From Rhizopus arrhizus (taxonomy: Eukaryota; Mucoromycota; Mucoromycetes; Mucorales; Rhizopodaceae): a stretch of 64,000 bases of DNA. The translations under genes were made by a program, and so were the position numbers. Below are positions 24,601 through 34,567 of the stretch, one piece after another. Under the pieces are notes generated by a model. That model searched no databases, had not been told where the DNA came from, and saw only the letters and a program-made list of their open reading frames with translations. The DNA is taken from contig JAKZZE010000028.1 in the NCBI GenBank assembly GCA_024220505.1, positions 434,001 through 498,000 of the forward strand, read 5' to 3'. Every line of letters begins with the position of its first letter. Position 1 is the stretch's first letter.

Positions 24601-25702
24601 ACGTATGTCTTTAAACACCCTAACTTTTGAGCAACCACAGAGAAGCTAAAGCATTGAATATCTGAATCTATTTAATTTTGTTTATTACAGGCTGAGTTGG
24701 CTGAAATAGCATTATCATACGCATAGTTTATTTAAAGTTTTTATCATCCAACAACTTAAAATTATTCTTGTACTTTTCAAAATAAACTTGTTTGATAATC
24801 TGGAAGCAATGTTGCTATATGCCTCTTGCGATTCCAAACTATTATTATCAGTTAACTCAATTACTGCCTCTTCATTGAGATTGTAAGAAAAATTAAATTT
24901 TCTAGTAGTATAAGAAGGATTTTTTTTTAATCCTGAAATAAGATATGCTTGCATAATCCAATTTAATCAGGGGCGTGAACAATCAGAAGATAGCTATTCT
25001 GACAAGTATGATTGAGAGTAAAGTCAGAAAAGGATACACAGCCACATCATCATACCAATACATACCTCAAACATGTGTTAAAAAAAGCAACCTTACTAGT
25101 ATGAGATAGTCAATCTTTAGCATCCTTTAAAGAGAGTTTTAGCTTATTATCAAAGTGCTCGAAACAAAAAAAAATTAGGCAATGAAGCAATTAAACTTTA
25201 ATCTGTCTCAAATAACAATATATGATTTTTCTTTAAAATCATATCAACAGATAGATGCTTCTAAACATTTCATAAAACTTTTCTAAATAGTTCTACAGCA
25301 GTTTGTTTAGAATAACATCGATTTGCATACTTCAAGTTTGTGAAGAAAATCAGTCTTAAGCATCGAATTTTATTCATACAGTACAGCTACACTTTTCAAT
25401 CTTCTCATTGTAAAGTTTGAAAAAAATATATTATGTTACCTACATTTCGTTTCGTTGTCTATTTACAAAAGAAGAAAATTCAGTTGTTTAATTTTGTTTT
25501 TGGATGTATACCATCACTTTTTGCAAAATCACCACCAATTCTTAGATTGATCAAGTACAAAAATTGCCGCAGCTTTTTTCCATAATCTGTTGAAAATCAC
25601 AGAACAGTTACTGACAAAAAAAGCTTCGAGGAGTTTATTATGAACTTTTTTTTTTTTTTTTTTTTTTTTCCATATCTTTTGATTTCTACAATCTAAAGTA
25701 AT
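21640..25702. other. 4-kb gene-poor region with eroded minus-strand coding fragments
   Basis: No intact gene is supported. Between about 23.2 and 24.95 kb the minus strand holds several short protein-like frames separated by stops: 24954-24715, 24511-24413 (with a C-x-x-C pair), 24400-24290 (Lys/Arg-rich), 24183-23884 and 23533-23196. They may be remains of a gene or element. The rest is A/T-rich with poly-T at 25646-25669. Confidence 0.4.
25646..25669 (+). repeat. Poly-T tract, 24 bases, before the RNA ligase
   Basis: Uninterrupted T run ending 33 bases before the ligase ATG. It may act as a nucleosome-excluding promoter tract, but this is inference. Confidence 0.85.
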
Positions 25703-26964
25703 ATGGATAACATCAATATTCCAGCAATCGATTTAAAAGACGATCAAGTCCATAACATAGTAGAAAGATATCACGAAATAAAAGAATCTTCTAAAGACGT
25801 GAGATGCCGAGATTTTATTTTAGGAGACGAAATAAAGTGGACTAGCTGGATCGTTAGAGAAAGTGTTTATAAAAAAAAGCCCAATAAGCTCCCTGCATTA
25901 GCTAGAGGACTCTTTACAAAAAAAACGAATGGAAAGCATAGCATTGTGGTGAGAGGATATGACAAGTTTTTTAACCTTTCTGAAACTGCTGCTACACAGG
26001 TAATAATCGATTTTTATCATACGAAATATATATTCAAAACGCGTTACTAAGTCGACATTGATATCTACAGTGGCCTGCGCTTGAGACAGAAACGACAGGC
26101 CCTTATGAAACCACAGCCAAAGAAAATGGATGTATTATCTTTATTGCTGCTCTATCAAAGGATAAAATAGTGGTTACTTCAAAACATTCTATTCCTGAAG
26201 ACAAGACAGATATTAAAGCACATGCAGGTGTAGGCTATAATTGGGTCATCAAGCATCTGGCTTCTGTTGACAAGAAAGAAAAAGATTTAGCAGAATGGCT
26301 GTTTGAAAAGGGAGTAACGCTAGTTGCAGAAGTAAGTCAAAAAAAAAAAGTTGTCTATCTAAAATGTATTAAATGTTATTTTTCTTTGCAGTTGTGCGAT
26401 GATGAATTTGAACAACACATTCTTCCTTACACAGGCAAACTTCGTGGACTCTATCTTCATGGCATTAACTATAATACCTCTACACTTCAAACTCTTCCTA
26501 GTGCCATTGTGCAACGAGTAGCTCTTGCATTTGGATTTCACACAACTAGCTTTGAAACGTTCAGTTCAATTAAAGAGGTCAAACAGTTTGCAGAGGAGAT
26601 GCAGCGTACTGGCTATTTGAATGGAAGAGAAATTGAAGGGGTTGTAGTTCGCTGTAAAAGAGATGGAAATGATTTTATGTTTAAGATAAAGAATGAGCAG
26701 TACCTTCAGTATAGAGAATACCGAGAAATAACAAAGTCACTTTTACACGTACATTCAGATGGAACTGTTTCAATTGATCCCTCAAAACAAGCAAAATATA
26801 AATATGAGAAAACCAAGTTTTATATCGACTGGCTGAAAGAAAAGGTTAAAGAGCACCCTGAATGGTTTAAGGAATACAAAGCAGAAAAAGGCATCATCCA
26901 AACGCGTCAAGAATTTGAAGAATATTGGAAAGAGACTGGATCATCAGCTGCTACTGAAAAATAA
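25703..26964 (+). CDS. Stand-alone ATP-dependent tRNA/RNA ligase (Trl1 ligase-domain type)
   Basis: Joins the 5'-phosphate and 3'-OH,2'-phosphate ends of tRNA exons after intron removal. Three exons (25703-25999, 26071-26331, 26392-26964) give 376 residues. The nucleotidyltransferase motif I is KENG, with the AMP-accepting Lys near residue 116. Upstream is FTKKTNGKHSIVVRGYDKFFN. Motif IV EGVVVR lies near 268-273 and motif V FMFKIK near 281-286. A family-typical C-terminal helical segment contains YKYEKTKFYIDWLKEKV. In most fungi this domain is the N-terminal part of an approximately 800-residue Trl1 that also has kinase and cyclic phosphodiesterase domains. Here a stop follows about 100 residues after motif V and no kinase or CPD sequence is nearby. 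Mucorales are reported to encode such a monofunctional ligase. Also relevant to HAC1-type mRNA splicing by analogy. Confidence 0.9.
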
Positions 26965-26985
26965 AGTGCAATACCGAATCTTTCC

Positions 26986-27016
<31 letters not shown>

Positions 27017-27758
27017 CTTGAAAGGCAACATGTATTAATGTTTAGGGTGTTACATTATATTTGTCAAAGAAAATCTTTTTAATTTGTTCCTTTTCTATAA
27101 ATAGAAGTGACTAGAATGACCTTTACAATCTATTTCTAAAGCTGTATACTATTTCATATATATTTGCCTACTGTTATTGTAAATGACTTTTATTATACTG
27201 GCTGGTTTCAGCAAGACAAGATTTTTGGCATCAATTGCTTTAGTAGCTTGCTTCAATGTTAAGATGTGACACAATAAATGAAACTTTTTTAGATGATTGG
27301 ATTCAAGAATAATAAGGAAATATATGAGCAGCATTCCATATGTGGAAGCTGTATCTGAACGATAGTTTTCTCTTCAATCTATACTGTTTACAAGTAATCG
27401 ACTTTGTTTATCGAATATATACTTTTATTTTACAAGGAAAGTAAAAAAGAAACTGTAATCAGTACAACTCACTAAAGCTCATTCAAAGCATACAACAATT
27501 ATTACACTCTGCTTACTTTCAACTTTTGTGTCTTTAGAAAAAATACAAAAAGGTTTCACTCTTGTCATTAACTACTTCTGTTTATCAAATTTGTTTTGTT
27601 CAATTGCTTTTGAGTTACATGATCAAATTTATCTTTAATTGAAACCAAAAAGATTGTGTGCTATATCAAAGAATGCGTTTATCTAAACAAGTATAAATAC
27701 ATGTTAAAATAGCTTTTTTATTCCAATCATTCAAATTACAAGTCAATTCAAAAAAGCA
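26965..27758. other. Intergenic region with poly-T tract
   Basis: About 790 bases. A 26-base T run at 26986-27011 begins 21 bases after the ligase stop codon. A TATA box for the next gene lies at 27692-27699. No further coding signal. Confidence 0.55.
27692..27699 (+). promoter_or_regulatory. TATA box of GH134-like gene
   Basis: TATAAATA, 67 bases before the ATG at 27759. Confidence 0.5.
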
Positions 27759-28304
27759 ATGCTTCTCAAGTACCTTAGCTTCATCTTCTTCTGTATCGTT
27801 GGTCTCGTTGCAGCTGCTGACAGAGGCAGCTATATTGTCCCTGGTTTGGGTAAGAGAAAGCAAGCTATCTTAAGAAGTGGTGGTGGTATCTGGGATATTG
27901 CAATTGCTATGCTTGAAAACGATCATTTGAGCACTGACTACCCCTATGGTGATAACAAGTCGGGTGACTCTGCTAACTTTGGTATCTTTAAGCAAAACTG
28001 GTTCATGCTTCGTACCTCAACATCTCAATTCAAAGGACAACCCGCTTCAAATGCTAACAATGGTGCTGTACTTAATAAAAATCTTAAGGCTGATATCAAG
28101 GCAAGACAAGAATCTCAAAAATTCTATGGTACTGACAAGTGGTTCGCTGGTCACAGAAATGGTCAATCTGGTTTGAGCAATCCTTATACTCAAGACATCA
28201 CCAACTACAAGAATGGTGTCAACTGGATTCACGATCAACTCGCCAAAGACAAGAAGTATTTGACTGATGACACCAGATTCTGGATTTATGTTGTCCCCAT
28301 TTAA
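27759..28304 (+). CDS. Secreted protein, probable GH134 endo-beta-1,4-mannanase
   Basis: Single-exon gene for 181 residues. Residues 1-20 form a signal peptide (hydrophobic core ending LVAAAD), so the product is secreted. The mature part has GGGIWDIAIAMLE, then YPYGDNKSGDSANFGIFKQNW, WFAGHRNGQSG, and ends in RFWIYVVPI. GH134 enzymes have a lysozyme-like fold and use a Glu and an Asp about 12 residues apart. Glu53 (AMLE) and Asp65 (YGD) here have exactly that spacing, and Rhizopus species are known to carry this family. That supports beta-mannan degradation, a plausible role in feeding on plant tissue. The family call is from memory of the motif and spacing. A related lysozyme-fold hydrolase is the alternative. 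Confidence 0.65.
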   Translation: MLLKYLSFIFFCIVGLVAAADRGSYIVPGLGKRKQAILRSGGGIWDIAIAMLENDHLSTDYPYGDNKSGDSANFGIFKQNWFMLRTSTSQFKGQPASNANNGAVLNKNLKADIKARQESQKFYGTDKWFAGHRNGQSGLSNPYTQDITNYKNGVNWIHDQLAKDKKYLTDDTRFWIYVVPI

Positions 28305-29465
28305 AGTGTAAATGGCACTTTTTTTCAGTTTTAAAATTATGTGTACCATTTAAATTTCCTGTCGAATAAATTTTAGATAATACAAGCTAATGTATAACAT
28401 TAGCTCATTATTAGCTATTCACGAGCGCTTTATAGTTTTATTTATTTCTAATTTGGCAAAGTCTTTTAAATGTCGTGCATCACTTTCGAATTCATTGGCT
28501 TCTAAATGCAGGTACAACAACAAAACTTAAATTATTTTAACTGCAAATGCTAATAAGGTGACACAAGAATAATGCCAATGTTAATATTTACACAGACTAA
28601 ATACACAATCTATTCTTTTTTTTTTTTTTTTTCATAACTGTATCTGAATATCTACGAAGTTTAGGAAACCTACAAAAATATTTTCCATTCCGGTGTATTA
28701 ATGGATATTGTTCTTATATTAATATAATATTATCTTCTAATAGTTTTGTTGTAGTGGTAACGTTCTTTTAAATATTAAAATATCTAATTTGGCAGCTCCA
28801 ATTTCTCTTATAAAGCACTTTATAGTAATAGATCTCATATCTTAATCACCTAATGTGAGATTTAAAATCGATGCTGATATTGTAAAGCTATGAAATTTGC
28901 TCGTGGTTCCTACTCTAAATTCCCTAATAAAGCTTATGTTAAATTTACTATAAACAATGAGGATTGCTTATCGTATTAAATTTGACTCCTCATTCAGAAC
29001 TTGGATCCTTCGAGTGCTCTTGACATATTAAATATGAACCTGAGACCGATTTAAGTCTAATTACTGCTATTCACAATCATAACTCTCATAGGCTAATGAA
29101 CAGACTTATTCTGTGCCATTGCTTTTATCATCTAGATTATAGTTCCTTTTTATTTTGTTATTATAAAAACCAACGTTTTAGCCGGCATTAAGTTTGCTAA
29201 ATATTCTTTTATAATTAGCTTTGCCTCGTTACATACTCAATAAATAAGACTTGCAATTATAGATAAAACAAAAGACCAATTGTTACTAAAAAATACGGAT
29301 GAATAATTCTCAATTAAGCCACCATTCAAGATTTGTTTGCTGAACCAAGGAAATATTAACGCAAGTTTGATCATTATTGGGGCAGAGAAGCAGAGTATAA
29401 ATCTATCCTTGCTATATTGTAAAGATGCTAATATATAAATCTGTAGTCAAATCTTTAAAGTCAAT
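28305..29465. other. Intergenic region, no gene seen
   Basis: About 1.15 kb of A/T-rich sequence with stops in all frames. A TATAAAT sequence at 29396-29402 precedes the doubtful small frame at 29466. Confidence 0.5.
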
Positions 29466-29693
29466 ATGCTTTTTATAATATTAGCTATTTTTGGCATCTT
29501 TTCAAGCATTAGATGTGCACTTGACGGAAAGAATGTAGTTTTATCACTGCATGCCACAAATACTGTTTCTTTATTCAATTATAGATTATCTTTGTACATT
29601 GATTTGCTCGTATACGGTCCAAATCCATACGGTCCAATTTTAACCTACGAGAGAAGACCTTATGCAGAGCCTCTGGAAAATCACGTTCAGTAA
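29466..29693 (+). CDS. Doubtful small secreted protein overlapping F-box 3' end
   Basis: A 75-residue frame beginning with a signal-peptide-like stretch (MLFIILAIFGIFSSIRC, then ALDGKN). A TATAAAT box lies 70 bases before its ATG, the same spacing as at the mannanase gene. From 29575 onward it is antisense to the F-box coding sequence, so that half may be a shadow of the opposite gene. It could be a short secreted peptide, a truncated gene, or chance. Confidence 0.22.
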   Translation: MLFIILAIFGIFSSIRCALDGKNVVLSLHATNTVSLFNYRLSLYIDLLVYGPNPYGPILTYERRPYAEPLENHVQ

Positions 29694-30642
29694 AATCAAT
29701 ATCGTATATGTCAACATCTGATAATCTAGAGCAATGATATACAATTTCACGAATACTCTTTGCTGGAGTCCCAACAGAATTGCCTATATTGAAAGTTTTG
29801 AGATAAGGGAGATGACATGCAACAGCTTTGAATAAGGCATCCGATATTTGGTCCAAATGTAGGTCCAGGTGGCATATATGCGAATGCGTCCTTAAGAAAG
29901 GAATTAGGCTTGTATCAATATTGTTGCTTTGATTTGGTGTTGTTACTATGCTAAAGTATTGTAAATGTGGCAAGTATGGCTTGCCTGTGTCGTCTACTGT
30001 AATACAGCGGAGAAATCCAATTGGATTGTACCGAGTGAAAGATAAACCAAGATGCGTTAGACAAGTCAATGAACGTATACAGAAGGCCGTTTCTATTGAG
30101 AGCATCCATTTACAGTCCCATAATTTCAAATTTTCAATAGGCAGGTTGATAAAAGCAAGTAAAGCTTTGGAAGTCATATTCTGACATGCGTTAACTGCAA
30201 GTCTTTTCAATTGATAGCATTGACCAAAGAAAACAAATGACTGATCTGATATATTTAGAAAGTTCAATTCGAGGCATTTGAGGTGTTTACAGTACTTTGG
30301 AATTTGAACGATACTTTTGTCAGTAAGATAGTTTCCATCAAATAAGATAATCTCTTCCAGATTGGGCAAGAAAGATAAAATGTGCAAAAATTGTTTGTCA
30401 CTGAAATCGTAATGTAAAGTAATACGTTTAACATTGCTTCCTATTTTATGACCAAATAAATTCAAACAATCGATAAATTCACTAATTGTTCTTCCAAAAA
30501 TATCGGGTGCTTTCCATAGTTCGAGTACCGAGACTGAATAAAATGTCTTATTTACAAATAAACATCGATATTTATCTTGCATGTCTAAAGAGCAAAGTAT
30601 TTTCGATAAAACTTCGTATGGTAAATCGCTTATGGTAGACAT
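29575..30642 (-). CDS. F-box / leucine-rich-repeat protein 1
   Basis: Intronless gene of 355 residues. The N-terminal F-box (ISDLPYEVLSKILCSLDMQDKYRCLFVNKTFYSV pattern: LP-x-E-V-L ... C-x-x-V-N-K-x-F) would bind Skp1 in an SCF ubiquitin ligase. The rest is degenerate LRRs of about 26 residues, such as LPNLEEIILFDGNYLTDKS and CKHLKCLELNFLNISDQS, likely to bind substrates. An upstream in-frame Met at 30681 exists, but MSTISDLP at 30642 matches the start of its neighbour and is preferred. It shares order and many motifs with the F-box gene at 31508-32566, so both are likely a tandem duplication. Substrate unknown. Confidence 0.86.
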   Translation of the reverse strand: MSTISDLPYEVLSKILCSLDMQDKYRCLFVNKTFYSVSVLELWKAPDIFGRTISEFIDCLNLFGHKIGSNVKRITLHYDFSDKQFLHILSFLPNLEEIILFDGNYLTDKSIVQIPKYCKHLKCLELNFLNISDQSFVFFGQCYQLKRLAVNACQNMTSKALLAFINLPIENLKLWDCKWMLSIETAFCIRSLTCLTHLGLSFTRYNPIGFLRCITVDDTGKPYLPHLQYFSIVTTPNQSNNIDTSLIPFLRTHSHICHLDLHLDQISDALFKAVACHLPYLKTFNIGNSVGTPAKSIREIVYHCSRLSDVDIYDIDFTERDFPEALHKVFSRRLKLDRMDLDRIRANQCTKIIYN

Positions 30643-31507
30643 TTTGTTTTGTATAAAAGAGAAGAAAGATGATTGAGACAAAATCTAATTTTTATTTTGA
30701 TAAAATTACATACCCTCCCTTCCCCTTCCCCTTCCCCCTCTTTTTTTTTTTTCTCTTCTATTGAGCAATAACTTCAATTGATATAATTCAATCGAATATA
30801 AAGGAACAATAAATAAGCATACAATTCTTTTCTTTTTAAAAAAAATATTGAATGGTGATCAAAATGAAATAACAAAATATCATTAGTGTAGTTTGTAAAA
30901 AAGTGTACGTTTTACACTATTACGACAGCTTATGCATATTTGTTTGATATCACACCATTAGGAAGCATAATGTATGAATATTACGTTTTATAAAAAAAGG
31001 TAACACGTATACTACACATAATCTAATAAGCTTATGAATTCTCAAGTTTGTTTACAAATACTGAAATATCGTCACTTTCTTTGTTTGCTTTCGTAAGCTG
31101 TCATTCTTCAAACAATACATTATCAACACTAAAACTGTTCATCTGGGTATAAAATGCCCAGGAATAGTAATTCAGAGTGTTAATGTATGTTTGTGTATGT
31201 TATATTAAAATATCTGCTTTCCACATTTTACAGCTGAAATATAAACAAGGAAGCATATCATTCGACGGGAAAGGTTCAATAAAATTTGAACATAACTGAG
31301 TCAAGCAGTAGGACATGTGTTTGCTGTTCATCAAACTGTGAACACATATTCATTATCTTGAAGTATAGCTTAAAATATCAACTTTTCCTTGAAGTCCTTT
31401 GAGTTAAATTATTTGGATCAAAGGAATATATTTTGATATAATCTTTTTTTATATATATACTTTTATAAAATAGGTGTTATTGTTATCATCGTTTCTTCAA
31501 TGCTCTG
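30643..31507. other. Region between the two F-box genes
   Basis: About 865 bases with no gene. It includes the C/T-rich block at 30713-30738, whose minus strand has G runs, directly upstream of F-box gene 1. Confidence 0.55.
30713..30738 (-). promoter_or_regulatory. Candidate G-quadruplex motif in F-box gene 1 leader
   Basis: On the coding strand the order is G5-AA-G4-AA-G4-AA-G3-A-G3: five G runs with loops of one or two bases, 71-96 bases before the ATG at 30642. Short loops like these favour a stable quadruplex. On the plus strand it is followed by a T run and pyrimidine tract. Confidence 0.55.
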
Positions 31508-32566
31508 TTAGTTTGATGTTATACTGTCTATACTCGTGCGATCCATTAGTATTAAACAGTCGTATCTATGTCTATTATAAGTTATTGGGATATCATGTCC
31601 ATCACTGTCTAACAAACAGCAATCATGAACTTCAACAATTGATAATTTAGAGCATTGGCGAGCAACGTCCCGTATACTGTTTTCTGTGAACCCTGTAGGC
31701 CATTTTATCCAAAGAGTTTCCAAGTCAGGGAGATGACAAGCGATAGTTCTGAATATGCCATGATTCATTCCATCTACTTCCAAGTGTAACTCGCGTATAT
31801 GAAGATGTGTTTTTATAAAATTAGTAACGGCTATATTATCATGTCTGAGCTCTCCTGTAGGCATTACTAAGCGAAAATGTTGCAAGTGCGGTAAACATGG
31901 CTCGCCTTCAACATCCATTGTAAAGTACCAAAATACATCAGTTGGATTATGATTTTCGATGTATAGATCAAGATGGGTCAGTCGGGTAAGCAAGCGTATA
32001 TCGATGATAGTCTGAATTTCAGTTCTACATCCATGAGCGTTCAAATTCAGTCTTTCAACTAATGAATTGGCAAAAGGCTGCAAAATCCTAAAAGTCGCAT
32101 CACGACAAAAGCTGAATTCGAGTGCTTTCATTTGATTGCATTTGCCAAGGTAGAAAACTGAGTGATACGACAAGTTTACAAACTGCAACTTGAGGCTTTC
32201 AAGATGCTTACAATAGTGTGAAATTTGTGTAAGGCTTTTATCTGTAAGCAATCTACCGTTCATTATCGAAAGTTCCTCCAATCTAGGTATCAACGGCAAA
32301 ATACCTAGGAGCTCTTCATCGCTCATATTGTATACTATAGATATGCATCTAATACTATTTCCTAATCGATACTCAGTGCTATTAAGTCTGTGGAGACAGT
32401 GCTCAAACATTTTTCCTGATCGTATTTTGATTTTTTTCCACACTGCATATGCTGAAGCTGCGTAAAAAGCTTTATTCACAAATATACATTGATAAACATC
32501 TCGATGCTCAAGCAAATTGATTGTTCTTACCAAGAGCTCTTCAGGTAAACTGTTTACAGACGTCAT
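31508..32566 (-). CDS. F-box / leucine-rich-repeat protein 2
   Basis: Intronless gene of 352 residues, paralogous to the F-box gene downstream. The F-box is VNSLPEELLVRTINLLEHRDVYQCIFVNKAFY. LRR-like units follow, such as IPRLEELSIMNGRLLTDKS and CKHLESLKLQFVNLS, and a shared PCLPHLQHF / HLHIRELHLEVD section parallels PYLPHLQYF / HSHICHLDLHLD in gene 1. The open frame continues upstream to 32752, but that part is hydrophobic and atypical; the Met at 32566 aligns with the paralogue's start. Role inferred as a substrate receptor of an SCF complex. The two proteins differ throughout, so the duplication is not recent. Confidence 0.86.
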   Translation of the reverse strand: MTSVNSLPEELLVRTINLLEHRDVYQCIFVNKAFYAASAYAVWKKIKIRSGKMFEHCLHRLNSTEYRLGNSIRCISIVYNMSDEELLGILPLIPRLEELSIMNGRLLTDKSLTQISHYCKHLESLKLQFVNLSYHSVFYLGKCNQMKALEFSFCRDATFRILQPFANSLVERLNLNAHGCRTEIQTIIDIRLLTRLTHLDLYIENHNPTDVFWYFTMDVEGEPCLPHLQHFRLVMPTGELRHDNIAVTNFIKTHLHIRELHLEVDGMNHGIFRTIACHLPDLETLWIKWPTGFTENSIRDVARQCSKLSIVEVHDCCLLDSDGHDIPITYNRHRYDCLILMDRTSIDSITSN

Positions 32567-33411
32567 TTTATGAAAGAAGAACAAAGAAAGAAGAAGAAAA
32601 AATAAACAGAAAAAGAAAAATTTAATGCACAAGTTTACGAGAAGAGTTACGTAAGCAGCCTTAGTAGTACCAGCCTTTCCTATCGAATGTGAATGCAAAA
32701 TATAGAAAAGAGGACTGCCATGACGAAGATCCAAAGTAAAAACACTACTCACTTAACAATTCTTCCTATTTATCACATTGAATTATGTGATTCCAATAGA
32801 TCATGAATGAGAAGTAGACAAAAAAAAACATCCCTATTTAACTGAAATAACTTGTGTAAAATAAGAAATAATTAAATTAAGAAGCAAAGTATGCCTTTTG
32901 TATTATTGCACATCGATCAATAGATGAATTGATTACCAAACAAAAAGTGATGTATGCTTTATATTATCTAGGTATCCCTTAAGAAATTATTTACACAAGA
33001 AAAAACAATGAAATTTTTTTTTAATTTACTAAGCAGTTCGGTAAAAGGTTTATGCAGATTTATGCATAGCATATACTTTAAAAAACTATTCTTAACATTG
33101 GTCAAGTGCATGCTTTTTAAATTTTCTTTATTTAATTCTTTGCTACAGACTACATGATCTGATTAAGATCAAAAGTTTGTATACACCAGACCATGGCCCT
33201 TAATACTTTTGTGTTGTCAGTTACGTCTTTTCTTGCTGTTAAACAACCTATAAGGTTATCTATAAATCAACTTAATAGAGCTATTTACTGTATGATTTAA
33301 AAGGCCTTTCTTAAAGAGGCGATAAGAGAATACACAATACGTAACACTTAAACAATGAAACATGAATTGTTGGTTTTATTTGTTTTTTATGATATTCACG
33401 AAGAACAAAGT
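32567..33411. other. Intergenic region, no gene seen
   Basis: About 845 bases between the start of F-box gene 2 and the stop codon of the LACTB2-like gene. A/T-rich, with stops in all frames. Confidence 0.5.
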
Positions 33412-34447
33412 CTACAATTTACTACCAGCAATTAATTGCCATTTTTGATTTACGATAGAGAAAGCATTAAGTGGATTGTATGGATCTATTCCTGTCCTTG
33501 CTTGAAAACTTTCCTTATCAACCATTTGCGCCTTCCCGTCATGATAGAGCTTAACCAAGTGTATTCCCACTGTACGTACGAGAACGGCCATAACATCTTC
33601 AGATATTCCTTTAGAGGCACCACTCATATTTTCAACCAACTCAATCGGTGTCCAGCTTGAACCGTTCTTCATCAAGTCAAGTATTTGTCTTTCTTTAGAT
33701 AACCGTATCGAGATGTACTGCTCCACTCTTTCAATTGCATTTTCTATAATCTCTCCATGTCCAGGATATAACCTGGCAGGCTTTAGACGGTGAATTCTAT
33801 ATAGGCTTTCAATATACTCTGACAAATCCTCAAAGGCCACTGTACCGTGTCCAAGGACACAATCAGCCGTGAATACTACATTCTCTTCTGGCAAATAAAA
33901 CGAACAGTGATCCTTAGCATGCCCCGGTGTATAAAGGATGTGAAGATGGGTGGTACTATCAATCTGAAAGATTTGATTATCACATAACTTATCGACAGCG
34001 ATGCTGTCTGGGAAAAGACCAAAATGTTTTTGTAATGGGTTTTCGACCAAAAGAGGAAATTTGTGCACCTTGATTTCTCTTTGATTTATTGGAGAAGCCA
34101 ACAGTTGGTCTAACCCTCCCCAGTGATCTTTGTGACAGTGGCTGATAAAGATATCTGAGATGTATGCCCCCAGCTTGGAAAGAGATTCAGCCAGTAAAGG
34201 AACATAACCTGGTTGGCCATCACCGCAGTCAATTAATACTTTACGTGGTCCAGAACCTATAAGATACGTATTGGTACCTTTTATATGTTAGCACTTTTAT
34301 CAAATTCAAAAGCAGTTCAAATATAAAACCTTGTAAAGTAAATTGTCCAGGATTCAATCCCATCACACGCCATACCCTGTCAGATAATTGACAAAAATCA
34401 GGTAAAAAAGGAAGATCTTTTCTAGGTTTAGATTCAAAAATAGACAT
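33412..34447 (-). CDS. LACTB2-like metallo-beta-lactamase-fold hydrolase
   Basis: About 320 residues, one intron near 34264-34330. The N-terminus contains WRVMGLNPGQFTLQG, then TNTYLIGSGPRKVLIDCG, the usual opening of LACTB2 proteins. The zinc motif H-x-H-x-D-H is SHCHKDHWGG. Further ligands are in ILYTPGHAKDHCSFYL, VVFTADCVLGHGTVAFEDL and LYPGHGEII. A winged-helix-like C-terminal section follows. Mammalian LACTB2 is a mitochondrial single-strand endoribonuclease; no clear targeting peptide is visible here, so location is open. Its start codon is 121 bases from the lipoyl synthase stop, on the same strand. Confidence 0.92.
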
Positions 34448-34567
34448 TTTGATGAAAGAATAAGAAGAAAGAAGAAAAAAGAAATTAGTTTTTTTTTTTT
34501 CTGTTTTATTAAAGATATCTAAATGTAGTACAATATGTCAGCGTATTTAAATAAATGTAGAAAAATA

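Noticed and set aside
32567..32752. N-terminal extension of F-box gene 2
   Set aside because: Very hydrophobic and poly-Phe-rich, unlike the paralogue. The aligned start is at 32566.
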